Shown: positions 1 through 7,128, counted from the stretch's first letter. The stretch: DNA of 10,156 nt from an uncultured Collinsella sp. (GCA_900549335.1 UROJ01000036.1:1-10156), one strand, 5' to 3'. The notes: generated by a model from the sequence alone, not told the origin. Numbers and translations: made by a program.

Positions 1-1
1 C

Positions 2-196
2 CGCATGCTTGAGCATGGCAACGAGGATAAGGTCGACCGTCTGCGCGACTACATCGCCCAACACATGATCGAGAATCCCCATGCCGGTGAGCCGGGCTCC
101 AAGGGCGTGCCGCAGGGGCGCTATATGCTCGACCATATCCGTAAGGTTCGCTGGGCGTTTATTGCATGGGAACCGGTCTCTGAATCCCGCTCGTAG
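2..196 (+). CDS. 3' end of an unrecognised protein (partial)
   Basis: An open frame enters from the left edge in frame 2 and ends at a TAG at 194-196, leaving about 64 residues. A methionine at base 5 could start the frame, but the frame is already open before it, so this is more likely the C-terminus of a longer protein. The visible tail is polar and mixed-charge, with an Arg/Asp-rich helix-like start (DKVDRLRDYIAQHM), a Gly/Pro-containing loop and a hydrophobic stretch RWAFIAWEPV near the end. I see no membrane segment or catalytic motif and do not recognise the family. It lies 158 bp upstream of yhbY on the same strand. Codon use looks like that of its neighbours, which favours a real gene over a chance frame. 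Confidence 0.5.
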   Translation, partial: RMLEHGNEDKVDRLRDYIAQHMIENPHAGEPGSKGVPQGRYMLDHIRKVRWAFIAWEPVSESRS

Positions 197-313
197 CCCG
201 TTCACAGCCCGCACTGCCCATCACCTCGGCATCCGCATTCTTTTTGAACTGGGCAAACGCGCTCCACACCGCGCCGTTCCTGCGCTATCGTGGGACAGCT
301 CACGTAGATTAAG

Positions 314-328
314 GCCCCGTCGCGGGGC
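314..328 (+). other. GC-rich stem-loop ahead of yhbY
   Basis: GCCCCG (314-319) and CGGGGC (323-328) form a perfect 6-bp stem around the loop TCG, 26 bp before the yhbY start. No T-run follows on either strand, so it does not qualify as a standard intrinsic terminator for the preceding gene. It could be a weak or Rho-assisted terminator, or part of the yhbY leader. Its function is unknown. Confidence 0.3.
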
Positions 329-354
329 GCCCCATACATAGAAAGCGAGAACCC

Positions 355-654
355 ATGGCACTGACAGGAGCCCAGGTCAAGCAGCTTCGCAGCATGGCCC
401 ATCACCTCAACCCCGCCATCATCATCGGTAAGTCCGATGTCAACGAGGGCACCGTCGAGCAGACGGTCGCCTACCTGGAGAAGCACGAACTCGTTAAGTG
501 CTCCGTGCTCGATGGCTCCAGTCTTTCCGCCCGCGAGGCCGCCGAAGAGCTCGCTGAGCGTTGCCACGCCGAGGTCGTCCAGGTCATCGGCCGCAAGTTC
601 TCGCTGTATCGCGAGTCCTCGCGCAAGGACATCGAGAAGATCAAGCTCGTCTAA
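355..654 (+). CDS. yhbY: Ribosome assembly RNA-binding protein YhbY (CRM domain)
   Basis: A 99-residue protein made almost entirely of one CRM domain, the small RNA-binding fold of the YhbY family that associates with pre-50S particles and helps large-subunit assembly in the cytoplasm. The family layout is clear: an N-terminal helix (LTGAQVKQLRSMAHHL), then NPAIIIGKSDVNEG at about residues 22-35 (the RNA-binding loop region), a helix ending HELVKCSV, the helical segment AREAAEELAERCHAEVV, and the closing strand QVIGRKFSLYRES. Length matches the bacterial family (about 95-105 aa). One oddity is that the loop usually written G-K-N-G reads G-K-S-D here, so the second glycine is missing. The start is ATG at 355. 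The Shine-Dalgarno is weak (only an AGCGAG-like stretch at 344-349), but no better start exists. The gene is followed after 37 bp by a strong terminator and faces a convergent regulator gene, so it is last in its unit. Confidence 0.93.
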   Translation: MALTGAQVKQLRSMAHHLNPAIIIGKSDVNEGTVEQTVAYLEKHELVKCSVLDGSSLSAREAAEELAERCHAEVVQVIGRKFSLYRESSRKDIEKIKLV

Positions 655-691
655 GAGCCAATGATCCGGCGAGCCAACACATAGCAAGCTT

Positions 692-725
692 ACGGGTGCC
701 CAAGTACTTCGGGCGCCCGTTTTTT
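692..725 (+). terminator. Intrinsic terminator of yhbY
   Basis: A 10-bp stem, ACGGGTGCCC (692-701) with GGGCGCCCGT (711-720) containing one G-U pair, closes a 9-nt loop and runs into six T residues (720-725). The T-run includes the complement of the TAA stop codon of the convergent regulator gene (724-726), so the two genes meet with no spare bases. The hairpin has no T-run in the other direction, so it is a good terminator only for yhbY. Confidence 0.92.
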
Positions 726-3723
726 ATCGCTCGACCAGCACGCGATTGAGCCGCCCCTCCACCAAGCGCTCGTATAGACGCCGCGTCTCGGGCTCGGGCA
801 CGCCATTGACCTGCTCCCTCAGATGGTGCATATGCCCGCTGTACAGCTCGACGATATCGCGCCGCCGCCCCGCCGCACTGTAGACGCGCATGGCGCAGCG
901 CACCATATCCTCACGCGCCGTTTCCTGTCGAAGCCCCGACTCCGCCAGCCAAATCGCCGACTGCAGATCGTTTTCTTCTAGAGCGGAATTTGCTCCCTTA
1001 ATCATGCAATCGATGTACTTTGACTGCATAATGCGTCGCATACGCAAAAAGTAGGTGGGGTTACAGCCATTGGGAACATACAGCGGTCCGGCATAAAGCT
1101 GCTCAATCTTAAGGCACAGCTCAACTAAATGGGGCCCGCGCGCACCCGTGCGATTTCCCAAAACCTCGCGGCTTATCTGGTCAAACAGCCGTACATCGGT
1201 CTTGACGTAGTCGCCGTTGAGTCCGATGCATTCATTTTGGATGAGCACACACGACTTGCCATCCGGCGTCGGTCCCAAAGCCGACCGCAAGCGCGATATC
1301 GTCGAGTACAGGTTGTTGCGGGCGCTATTGAACTCGGCATGGGGCCACAACTCCATGGCCAGCGTCTCACGATCGACGAGCGCATCCATGCCCAGCGCAA
1401 GCCGCTCGGCAAGTGTCGCCGCCTTCTTGCGGCGCCACATTTTGTCCGTGATGGGAAACCCGTCGCGCTCGGCGCGAAACGCGCCAAAAATGCGAATCTC
1501 GATATGGTCAATGGTATCAACGGCTTCAACCTCGCCGGCCTGGAACAGGCGCTCGCCCTCCCCTTCCAAATCGTCGCGCAGCGAGTACCGCGACAGCTCG
1601 CGCACGGGAAGCTTCTTGCGAATCCTGGTCGCCGGCTCGCCCAGACAATGCATGGCAAGGCGCGCAAAGAGCCGATACGATGGCTCCAGAATCCCCGCGC
1701 GATTCATGGACATCCAGGCCGCAAGATCGCTATCTCGCCCCGCGCAAGCCAAATGCAGCGCCACCATCCAGGCCTCCGCTCCACCAACCTGCGTCTGGCT
1801 TATATCGAGCAACTCCGCTTCCTCGCGCACCGAAACCATCGAGGTGTTACGCAGATATGCCGCGCGCTCCAGCAGCAATGCGTTATCGCGCATGTACGCA
1901 ATCGACTCCTCGGCAAGTTTGAGCACTTGGACCGCACGGAACTTTGCATTAACCGGCCGTCCCTCTGCCAGCGACTGCCAGCCTTCTAGCAACAGACCAA
2001 ACAGCTGAATCTGGTTGTCGCGCATGCGCACGGCAAAACGATCGAGCTCGTTGAACGCCGCGTCGTCGGTTACCGGCAGGCCGGAAAGGAGCCGCCGTGC
2101 CGCCAACACCATGCGCACCCAGATAGCCATCGCCTTAAGCCCACGTACGTCGAGCGCCTCCCGCACCACCGCCATCTCGTCGTCGCGCTCGTCGGTTCCC
2201 GTAAACGACCCGTCAAAGAGCTCCACCAGCATGCTATCGGCCCGTATAACAATCCCCGCGATGTCGAGCTCACAGTCGTAGGCCTTGCTCGTTTTGAGCT
2301 GCTGTAGAACGCCGCCGTCATCTCCCCGCTCGGTCAGGCATCGCTTGACCTCAATATGCGCGGACAGCATGTCGAGTGCGGTGTGGGACGTCTCAATTTC
2401 TGGCACGGCCAGGTTCGTAGGAAGCCCAAGCCCGTTGTCCCCATAGCAAACAGCCGCCAGTGTCTGGGCCGCCCTCCATGAAACAGGGTCTATTTCGCAG
2501 GCCGCTCGTTCGCCCCCGCGCTCGATGACCGATGCCATATAGCGAGCGAGCTTTGTATTGGACACGCTGACCGCTGCCAAATACACGCCAAGCGCCTCGG
2601 CAGGCGTTGGCTCTGGAGCCGGATCCTCGGCATCGATCGTGCCCAGCGCTGCTCGGCAGATATCGGCCCCGTGCCCCGTCAGAGCCAGATCGACCCCATA
2701 CTGCCCAGCAAGTTCAAGGACCGCATCACGGTCCAAAAAGGCGTCCGCCAGGCCCATCGCCGCATCGCATCGGCCCGCCTTAAGCAAAATCCGGGCCGCC
2801 CTCGGAACAAGTTCGGGGCGAACCTCGGCCACCAACTTACGCAAGCGCAAGCGTCCGTTATCCTCCGTGCCCAGACACGTAAAACTCCGCTCGGCGGGGT
2901 CCAAGCCAAAGATCGGGTAGTCGCGTACGAAGTAGGACTGGTCGACCATCGATAGCCTCACCCCGCAAGCCTCGAGTTCTGCGATATTGCCCTCGCCCAT
3001 CAAAATCATGAGACATGCCACGCAAAACAGTGCATTATTGTCGAGCGAAGCCAGATCGACAAGTGCCGCGCCATATACGTTGACAATCTCGTTTTCGAGC
3101 AGACCGGCTACGTCGCCTTGGCCATACAGACCCGTCTGCAATGCCGAAACGAGCTCGGGCACGCCCTGCGTAAGCTGATAAAAGTCGAGCGATGTGCTGA
3201 TCGAAAACGCCGATGCCCACGCCGAATACTCATAGGCATGCACCTTGAGCATCTGCGCATTGATCTTAACCGAATCGCCCAGCCCATGAATCAGCTGACG
3301 ATTTGAAGGACGGCAGGAGATAAAGACCCCTACCCCCATAGCGCGCAGGCCGCGAATCCTGTCGATGAGGTCTTCGGTATCGCGCTGATCGAGGTTTGGC
3401 ACATTATCAATCGCGATAAGGGAGTGCGGTTTGTCTTTGAGTTCTTCGGTAACCACCTCGAGCTGCATAAACACCTCGCGCCCAATGGCGCGATCGGCCT
3501 CGATAATCCGCACGGGGCCTCGCGTCGGGTCGCATTTAACCTCATGGGTGTACTGCAGCAGCACCGAGGTCTTCCCAAACCCGTCGGGCGCATAAAGAAC
3601 CACGATGCCGGCCTTTCGGCCCTTGGCGAGAAGCTCATTCATCAAGCGTTCGCGTCGCACCATATAGCCACCGCCCAGCGGCATCAGCTCGAGGTCGTCC
3701 ATACTGCCCAAATCGTTTACCAT
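724..3723 (-). CDS. Large ATPase/BTAD transcriptional regulator (SARP/LAL-like, inverted domain order)
   Basis: A 999-residue cytoplasmic regulator. The N-terminus carries a STAND/MalT-like P-loop ATPase: Walker A APDGFGKTS at residues 45-53, Walker B SLIAIDNV at 101-108 with Asp106, and a strand VGVFISCRPSN at about 131-141 that fits a sensor position. Residues from about 200 to 740 are helix-rich with no motif I can name, resembling the TPR-like sensor region of MalT/LAL proteins. From about 741 to 840 a winged helix typical of BTAD regulators follows: IEIRIFGAF, RRKKAATLAERLAL, LAMELWPHAEFNSARNNLY, then TISRLRSALG. Residues 845-990 form a BTAD domain (SALEENDLQSAIWLAESGL, REDMVRCAMRVYSAAGRR). 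The family binds DNA through the winged helix and uses the ATPase as a signal switch. Classical SARPs place the winged helix and BTAD at the N-terminus, so the order here is reversed. The ATG at 3723 is supported by GAGGAG five bases upstream (3729-3734). The gene is probably monocistronic. Its targets and ligand are unknown. Confidence 0.85.
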   Translation of the reverse strand: MVNDLGSMDDLELMPLGGGYMVRRERLMNELLAKGRKAGIVVLYAPDGFGKTSVLLQYTHEVKCDPTRGPVRIIEADRAIGREVFMQLEVVTEELKDKPHSLIAIDNVPNLDQRDTEDLIDRIRGLRAMGVGVFISCRPSNRQLIHGLGDSVKINAQMLKVHAYEYSAWASAFSISTSLDFYQLTQGVPELVSALQTGLYGQGDVAGLLENEIVNVYGAALVDLASLDNNALFCVACLMILMGEGNIAELEACGVRLSMVDQSYFVRDYPIFGLDPAERSFTCLGTEDNGRLRLRKLVAEVRPELVPRAARILLKAGRCDAAMGLADAFLDRDAVLELAGQYGVDLALTGHGADICRAALGTIDAEDPAPEPTPAEALGVYLAAVSVSNTKLARYMASVIERGGERAACEIDPVSWRAAQTLAAVCYGDNGLGLPTNLAVPEIETSHTALDMLSAHIEVKRCLTERGDDGGVLQQLKTSKAYDCELDIAGIVIRADSMLVELFDGSFTGTDERDDEMAVVREALDVRGLKAMAIWVRMVLAARRLLSGLPVTDDAAFNELDRFAVRMRDNQIQLFGLLLEGWQSLAEGRPVNAKFRAVQVLKLAEESIAYMRDNALLLERAAYLRNTSMVSVREEAELLDISQTQVGGAEAWMVALHLACAGRDSDLAAWMSMNRAGILEPSYRLFARLAMHCLGEPATRIRKKLPVRELSRYSLRDDLEGEGERLFQAGEVEAVDTIDHIEIRIFGAFRAERDGFPITDKMWRRKKAATLAERLALGMDALVDRETLAMELWPHAEFNSARNNLYSTISRLRSALGPTPDGKSCVLIQNECIGLNGDYVKTDVRLFDQISREVLGNRTGARGPHLVELCLKIEQLYAGPLYVPNGCNPTYFLRMRRIMQSKYIDCMIKGANSALEENDLQSAIWLAESGLRQETAREDMVRCAMRVYSAAGRRRDIVELYSGHMHHLREQVNGVPEPETRRLYERLVEGRLNRVLVER

Positions 3724-4111
3724 GCCCGCTCCTCAACTCGACCGTATGGACACTGTAGCCGCAAGACCATACAAGCCGCGCTATGAATAGAGCGACCTTG
3801 TGTTTTAGGTTGTCTTTTGGTACGCAAGCGGCAAGTTTTTGTACAGCGAGGGCCGATTGTTATTAATCCCCCGACTAATCGGTCTTTAAGCAGGTAAATG
3901 AGCTTGTCAGCTTGTCCCATCTAAGCGGCAGTGTAACGCAAATGAACAAGGTTCAGCCATGTCATTCAACTCGCCTAGCACCCGCTACCGTCTACGACCT
4001 TTTAGTGGCATTTTTGCATAGAATCTGGTATGGAATGAATCAAGCTGTTTGACATCCGGCATTCGCCAAGCTTGCGGCAAGATTTTGGTCAAGCGGGCGG
4101 AAAGGGATAAC
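3724..4111. other. Non-coding region upstream of the BTAD regulator
   Basis: This gap of about 390 bp lies between the regulator start and the nagB terminator. It is visibly richer in A and T than the flanking genes, as expected for a control region, and I see no credible gene in it: the only frame over 60 codons has no ribosome site and runs into the regulator. It contains an imperfect dyad, CCGATT (3853-3858) and AATCGG (3877-3882), and a short direct repeat GCTTGTC at 3902-3908 and 3910-3916. A weak minus-strand promoter candidate lies at 4015-4043. If that promoter is used, the regulator mRNA has a leader of about 285 nt. Confidence 0.6.
4015..4043 (-). promoter_or_regulatory. Candidate promoter of the BTAD regulator
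   Basis: On the minus strand, TTGATT (4043-4038) is followed after exactly 17 bases by TATGCA (4020-4015). The -35 box matches four of six sigma70 consensus positions, the -10 box only three of six. It is oriented toward the regulator but about 290 bp from its start codon, so it is only a candidate. No better promoter was found closer to the gene. Confidence 0.25.
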
Positions 4112-4139
4112 AAAAAGGCCCCCGCAAAGCGGAGGCCTT
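4112..4139 (-). terminator. Intrinsic terminator of nagB
   Basis: Read on the minus strand, AAGGCCTCCGC (4139-4129) pairs with GCGGGGGCCTT (4125-4115) around a TTT loop and ends in a run of five T residues (4116-4112). One G-U pair occurs in an 11-bp stem. It lies 32 bp past the nagB stop codon and separates nagB from the regulator gene downstream. Confidence 0.93.
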
Positions 4140-4171
4140 AGGCAAGGCTATGTCGAGGTGCAGGATTCGCG

Positions 4172-4900
4172 CTACTCGCAGAGCGAAAGGGCAGCCTCGT
4201 CGGCAACGACAACGCAGTTGGTGTGCAGCTGCAGGATCGAAGCCGGGCACGCGGGCGTAACCGGGCCATAGCACATGTCATGCACGGCCTGAGCCTTGGC
4301 CTCGCCGTTGGCGACGACCAGGATCATGCGGGCATACATGATGGTCTGGGTGCCCATGGTGTAGGCCTGACGGGGAACGTCGTCGATGCTGTCGAACAGG
4401 CGGCTGTTGGCCTGAATGGTGCTCTCGGTGAGGTCGACGCAGTGCGTGCCCTTGGAGAAGTGGTCATCGGGCTCGTTGAAGCCGATGTGGCCGTTGTTGC
4501 CAATGCCGAGCAGCTGCAGATCAGGGTAACCGGCGGCGGCGACGATCTTATCGTACTCGGAGCAGGCAGCGGCGGCGTCGGGGTTGGAGCCGTCGGGCAC
4601 ATGCGTGTTGTTCAGGTCGATATTGATGTGATCGAAGAAGTTCTCACGCATGAAGTAGTGATAGCTCTGGGGATCGTCGTGCGAAAGGCCGCGATACTCG
4701 TCCAGGTTGTAGGTGCTGACATCGGCAAAGTCGACGTCGCCCTTCTCGTACCAAGCAGCGAGCTGCTTGTAGGCACCGATCGGGGTGGAGCCGGTGGCAA
4801 GGCCCAGCACACAGTCGGGCTTGAGGATAACCTGCGCCGAGATGATATTGGCGGCCTTGCGGCTCATATCCTCGTAGTCTTTAGCTTTAATGATCTTCAT
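4172..4900 (-). CDS. nagB: Glucosamine-6-phosphate deaminase NagB
   Basis: A 242-residue cytoplasmic enzyme converting glucosamine-6-phosphate to fructose-6-phosphate and ammonia, the last step of amino-sugar catabolism. Visible signatures are the phosphate-binding loop GLATGSTPIGAYKQL (33-47), YNLDEY (64-69) with the proton-transfer Asp67, GIGNNGHIGFNEP (132-144) with His138 and Glu143, the segment LTESTIQANSRLFD (157-170), and the C-terminal PASILQLH (219-226). Asn136 sits where the E. coli enzyme has Asp141. I believe Gram-positive NagB proteins commonly carry Asn there, but this is from memory. The length fits the short Gram-positive form, which lacks the extended C-terminus of the allosteric E. 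coli hexamer. The frame stays open 26 codons further upstream, but ATG at 4900 is chosen because AAAGGA lies six bases before it and MKIIKAKDYEDM is the normal family N-terminus. It lies downstream of a PTS IIA gene and glmM on the same strand. NagB draws on the metabolite GlmM consumes. No operator was recognised. Confidence 0.97.
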   Translation of the reverse strand: MKIIKAKDYEDMSRKAANIISAQVILKPDCVLGLATGSTPIGAYKQLAAWYEKGDVDFADVSTYNLDEYRGLSHDDPQSYHYFMRENFFDHINIDLNNTHVPDGSNPDAAAACSEYDKIVAAAGYPDLQLLGIGNNGHIGFNEPDDHFSKGTHCVDLTESTIQANSRLFDSIDDVPRQAYTMGTQTIMYARMILVVANGEAKAQAVHDMCYGPVTPACPASILQLHTNCVVVADEAALSLCE

Positions 4901-4906
4901 TACGCA

Positions 4907-4912
4907 TCCTTT
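4907..4912 (-). promoter_or_regulatory. Ribosome binding site fixing the nagB start
   Basis: AAAGGA on the minus strand sits six bases before the ATG at 4900. The longer open frame from 4978 lacks such a site, so this Shine-Dalgarno settles the start. Confidence 0.8.
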
Positions 4913-5061
4913 CTCGTACAAGAGAGGCAAGGCTCCCCTTACAAGCACTTGCCCGCGGCCCGCGTCGGCCGCAACCAACGTGTGCGGCCACCAGGGCGAG
5001 GTCGCGTAATGTATGTGTCTCGTGTCTAGCCGCGTCGAGGCCCCTGCCCGTCCACGGTGAC

Positions 5062-5081
5062 CCGAAGCCTTTTAGCTTCGG
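5062..5081 (-). other. Stem-loop between the PTS IIA gene and nagB
   Basis: CCGAAGC (5062-5068) and GCTTCGG (5075-5081) form a perfect 7-bp stem with a 6-nt loop. No T-run follows on the minus strand. It sits 17 nt beyond a stronger hairpin and about 160 nt before nagB. It could belong to a nagB leader or to a two-hairpin terminator for the upstream gene. The sequence does not decide between these. Confidence 0.45.
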
Positions 5082-5098
5082 ACAAATCCCATCTTGCC

Positions 5099-5132
5099 AC
5101 GGAGGGCGTCCTCTTTCAAGGGCGCCCTCCGT
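5099..5132 (-). terminator. Putative U-less terminator after the PTS IIA gene
   Basis: ACGGAGGGCGTCC (5099-5111) pairs over 13 bp with GGGCGCCCTCCGT (5120-5132), one G-U pair, with an 8-nt loop. It lies 40 bp past the IIA stop codon, where a terminator is expected. No T-run follows on either strand (the minus strand continues GGCAAGATGGG), so it is either a U-less terminator, an mRNA 3'-end stabiliser, or a processing signal between the IIA gene and nagB. Confidence 0.5.
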
Positions 5133-5172
5133 AAACGTGTTTGAATTGTAGGCTAATGGCCACATGCACTTG

Positions 5173-5670
5173 CTAGCGCTCGCGAGCAACGATGAGCTGG
5201 TCCATCTCTTCGACATGCACGCCAACGGAGCCCTTGATACTCGAGAACTCAACGGAGTTGCACACTAAGATGGGAACCGTCACATCATAGCCCTCGGCAG
5301 CAATTGCCTCGCGATCGAACTCAATGAGTACATCGCCCTTATGGACGACATCGCCCACCTGTGCATGCACGGTAAAGTGCTTGCCCTCGAGCTGAACAGT
5401 GTCCAAGCCAACGTGGATGAGCACGTCCAAGCCATCGACCGTGTTAAGCGCAACGGCGTGTCCCGTGGGAAAAATAGCCTCGACCTTCGCGTCAGCCGGT
5501 GCAATCACACGCGTGCCGGTAGGCTGAATCGCCACGCCCTGGCCCAAAAGGCCGGTGGCAAATGTCTGGTCGTTTACCTCGGAAAGCGGAATGACGTCGC
5601 CCGAGATGGGAGCATCCAGCGTAAGGACTCGACCACGCATACCAAAAGACCTTAGGACTTTAGTGAACAT
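5173..5670 (-). CDS. crr: Stand-alone PTS glucose-family IIA phosphocarrier
   Basis: A 165-residue soluble phosphocarrier of the PTS glucose-family IIA fold (E. coli IIA-Glc has 169). It accepts phosphate from HPr and passes it to an IIB domain. In other bacteria the same protein also regulates sugar permeases and kinases. Seen directly: a β-rich start with APISGDVIPL (20-29), GVAIQPTGTRVIAPADA (45-61), the first conserved His in GHAVAL (His71), the phosphorylated His in LIHVGLDTVQLEG (His86), and KGDVLIEFD (111-119). No IIB or IIC domain is fused or adjacent, so its partner lies outside the window. ATG at 5670 is chosen over an in-frame TTG at 5691 because GAGGGG precedes it and the family N-terminus aligns. 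It begins 71 bp after glmM with no terminator between, suggesting co-transcription. The symbol crr denotes the family only. A role in GlcNAc, glucosamine or glucose uptake is inference. Confidence 0.9.
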   Translation of the reverse strand: MFTKVLRSFGMRGRVLTLDAPISGDVIPLSEVNDQTFATGLLGQGVAIQPTGTRVIAPADAKVEAIFPTGHAVALNTVDGLDVLIHVGLDTVQLEGKHFTVHAQVGDVVHKGDVLIEFDREAIAAEGYDVTVPILVCNSVEFSSIKGSVGVHVEEMDQLIVARER

Positions 5671-5674
5671 GCTC

Positions 5675-5680
5675 CCCCTC
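5675..5680 (-). promoter_or_regulatory. Ribosome binding site fixing the PTS IIA start
   Basis: GAGGGG on the minus strand lies four bases before ATG at 5670 and favours that start over the upstream in-frame TTG at 5691, whose own upstream sequence has no purine-rich site. Confidence 0.7.
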
Positions 5681-5741
5681 GGACATACCAATCGACCAAA
5701 ATGGCCTTAACAGTTTACCACTTGGCACTCGTTTTTGACCA

Positions 5742-7079
5742 TTAGGGAAGTTCGCGCTTGACAACCTCGACGATGTCGTCGACAACGCGCTGGGTCAGCT
5801 CGTGCGTCTCCGCCTCGGCCATAACGCGAACCAGAGGCTCGGTACCGCTCGGGCGCACCAGAATGCGGCCGCGGCCGTCAAGCTCCTTCTCGGCAGCAGC
5901 GACGGCATCCCAGATGGGCTGGCAATCGTCCAGACCAGCCTTGTTGTCGGAATGCACGTTGACGAGTACCTGCGGGTACTTCTTCATGATGCCGGCAAGG
6001 TCGGTGAGGGTACGGCCGGTGCGCTTGAGCACGGCCAGCAGCTGCAGAGCCGTCACCAGGCCGTCACCGGTGGTGTTGTGCTCCAGGAAGATGATGTGGC
6101 CGGACTGCTCGCCGCCGATGACGGCGCCATCCGCGAGCATACGCTCCAGAACATAGCGATCGCCCACGGCGGTCTGAACCATCTCAAAGCCCTGCTCCTT
6201 CATGGCGATGGAGAAGCCCAGGTTGCACATGACGGTCGAGACGATCTCGGAGTTGGCGAGCTTGCCGCGAGCAGCGAGGTCAGAACCGCAGATAGCCAGG
6301 ATGTAGTCGCCATCGATCTCGTTGCCCTCGCTGTCCACGAACAGCACGCGATCGGCGTCGCCGTCGTGGGCCAGGCCGATGTCGGCATGGGTGCGCAGCA
6401 CGAGCTCGCGCAGGGGCTCAAGATGGGTGGAGCCGCACTCGACGTTAATGTCGGTGCCGCAGTAATCGGTGTTGATGGCATGGACCGTGGCACCCAGACG
6501 CTGAAGCGCGGCAGGCGTGGTCTGGCAGGACGCACCGTGGCCGCAGTCGACGGCAACGACCAGGCCGTCGAGCTTAAGGCCGTCGAGGGTGCTGATAGCG
6601 TGATCGACATATGCCTTGCGGGCGTCCTTCATCTTGATGATGTGGCCCACGCCGGCACCGGTCGGCAGCGTGTCGGCAGCCATGGCTTCCTCGGACATGA
6701 CCCAGGCGCTGATCTCTTCCTCGACCGCATCGGGAAGCTTCATACCCTTGCGGCTAAAGAACTTGATGCCGTTGAACTCCGGCGGATTATGCGAAGCAGA
6801 GATGACGATGCCGCCGTCGAGCTCGTTCTGGACGGTGAGCAGCGCCACGGCAGGCGTGGGGATGACGCCGCAGCAGTGCGGACGGCCGCCCTCGGCCATG
6901 ATGCCGGCAGTCAGAGCGCTCTCGAGCATGGTACCCGAAAGACGCGTGTCGCGGCCGACGCAGATATCCGGACCAAGGAACTTGGTCGCCGCGCGGCCCA
7001 GGCGAAACGCGAGGTCGCACGAGAGATCGGCATTGGCGACGCCACGGACGCCGTCGGTACCGAAGATGTTCTGGGGCAT
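5742..7079 (-). CDS. glmM: Phosphoglucosamine mutase GlmM
   Basis: A 445-residue cytoplasmic enzyme of the alpha-D-phosphohexomutase family. It interconverts glucosamine-6-phosphate and glucosamine-1-phosphate on the path to UDP-GlcNAc for peptidoglycan. All four signature regions are present: N-terminal IFGTDGVRG (5-13), the catalytic-serine loop ISASHNPPEFNGIKFF (93-108) with phosphorylated Ser96, the Mg-binding AHDGDADRVLF (237-247) with Asp239, Asp241 and Asp243, the sugar-binding GGEQSGHI (322-329), and the phosphate-binding VRPSGTEPLVRVM (408-420). ISASHNP with the DGDADR loop and GEQSG is the GlmM pattern rather than that of phosphomannomutase. The length matches the family. ATG at 7079 has AAGGAG seven bases upstream. 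It follows the rpsI terminator, so it needs its own promoter in the 50 bp before the start. I could not identify one with confidence. The PTS IIA gene follows after 71 bp. Confidence 0.98.
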   Translation of the reverse strand: MPQNIFGTDGVRGVANADLSCDLAFRLGRAATKFLGPDICVGRDTRLSGTMLESALTAGIMAEGGRPHCCGVIPTPAVALLTVQNELDGGIVISASHNPPEFNGIKFFSRKGMKLPDAVEEEISAWVMSEEAMAADTLPTGAGVGHIIKMKDARKAYVDHAISTLDGLKLDGLVVAVDCGHGASCQTTPAALQRLGATVHAINTDYCGTDINVECGSTHLEPLRELVLRTHADIGLAHDGDADRVLFVDSEGNEIDGDYILAICGSDLAARGKLANSEIVSTVMCNLGFSIAMKEQGFEMVQTAVGDRYVLERMLADGAVIGGEQSGHIIFLEHNTTGDGLVTALQLLAVLKRTGRTLTDLAGIMKKYPQVLVNVHSDNKAGLDDCQPIWDAVAAAEKELDGRGRILVRPSGTEPLVRVMAEAETHELTQRVVDDIVEVVKRELP

Positions 7080-7128
7080 AGGATCGCTCCTTCCCTAGCA
7101 GGCGATATGCAACCGCCTACCCTAGTCG

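Noticed and set aside
1129..1989. A 286-codon plus-strand frame inside the BTAD regulator
   Set aside because: Antisense shadow, Arg/His/Gln-rich with no motif. The minus-strand frame has clear domains across the same bases.
3717..3920. A 67-codon minus-strand frame upstream of the regulator
   Set aside because: No ribosome site, overlaps the regulator start, and composition typical of non-coding sequence.
4049..4078. TTGACA on the plus strand at 4049-4054 as a promoter
   Set aside because: No -10-like sequence at the right spacing (TTGCGG there) and no plus-strand gene follows.
5015..5027. GTGTCT-C-GTGTCT direct repeat upstream of nagB as a regulator site
   Set aside because: Too short and not palindromic like GntR/DasR-type NagR operators. 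No second copy near glmM or the IIA gene.
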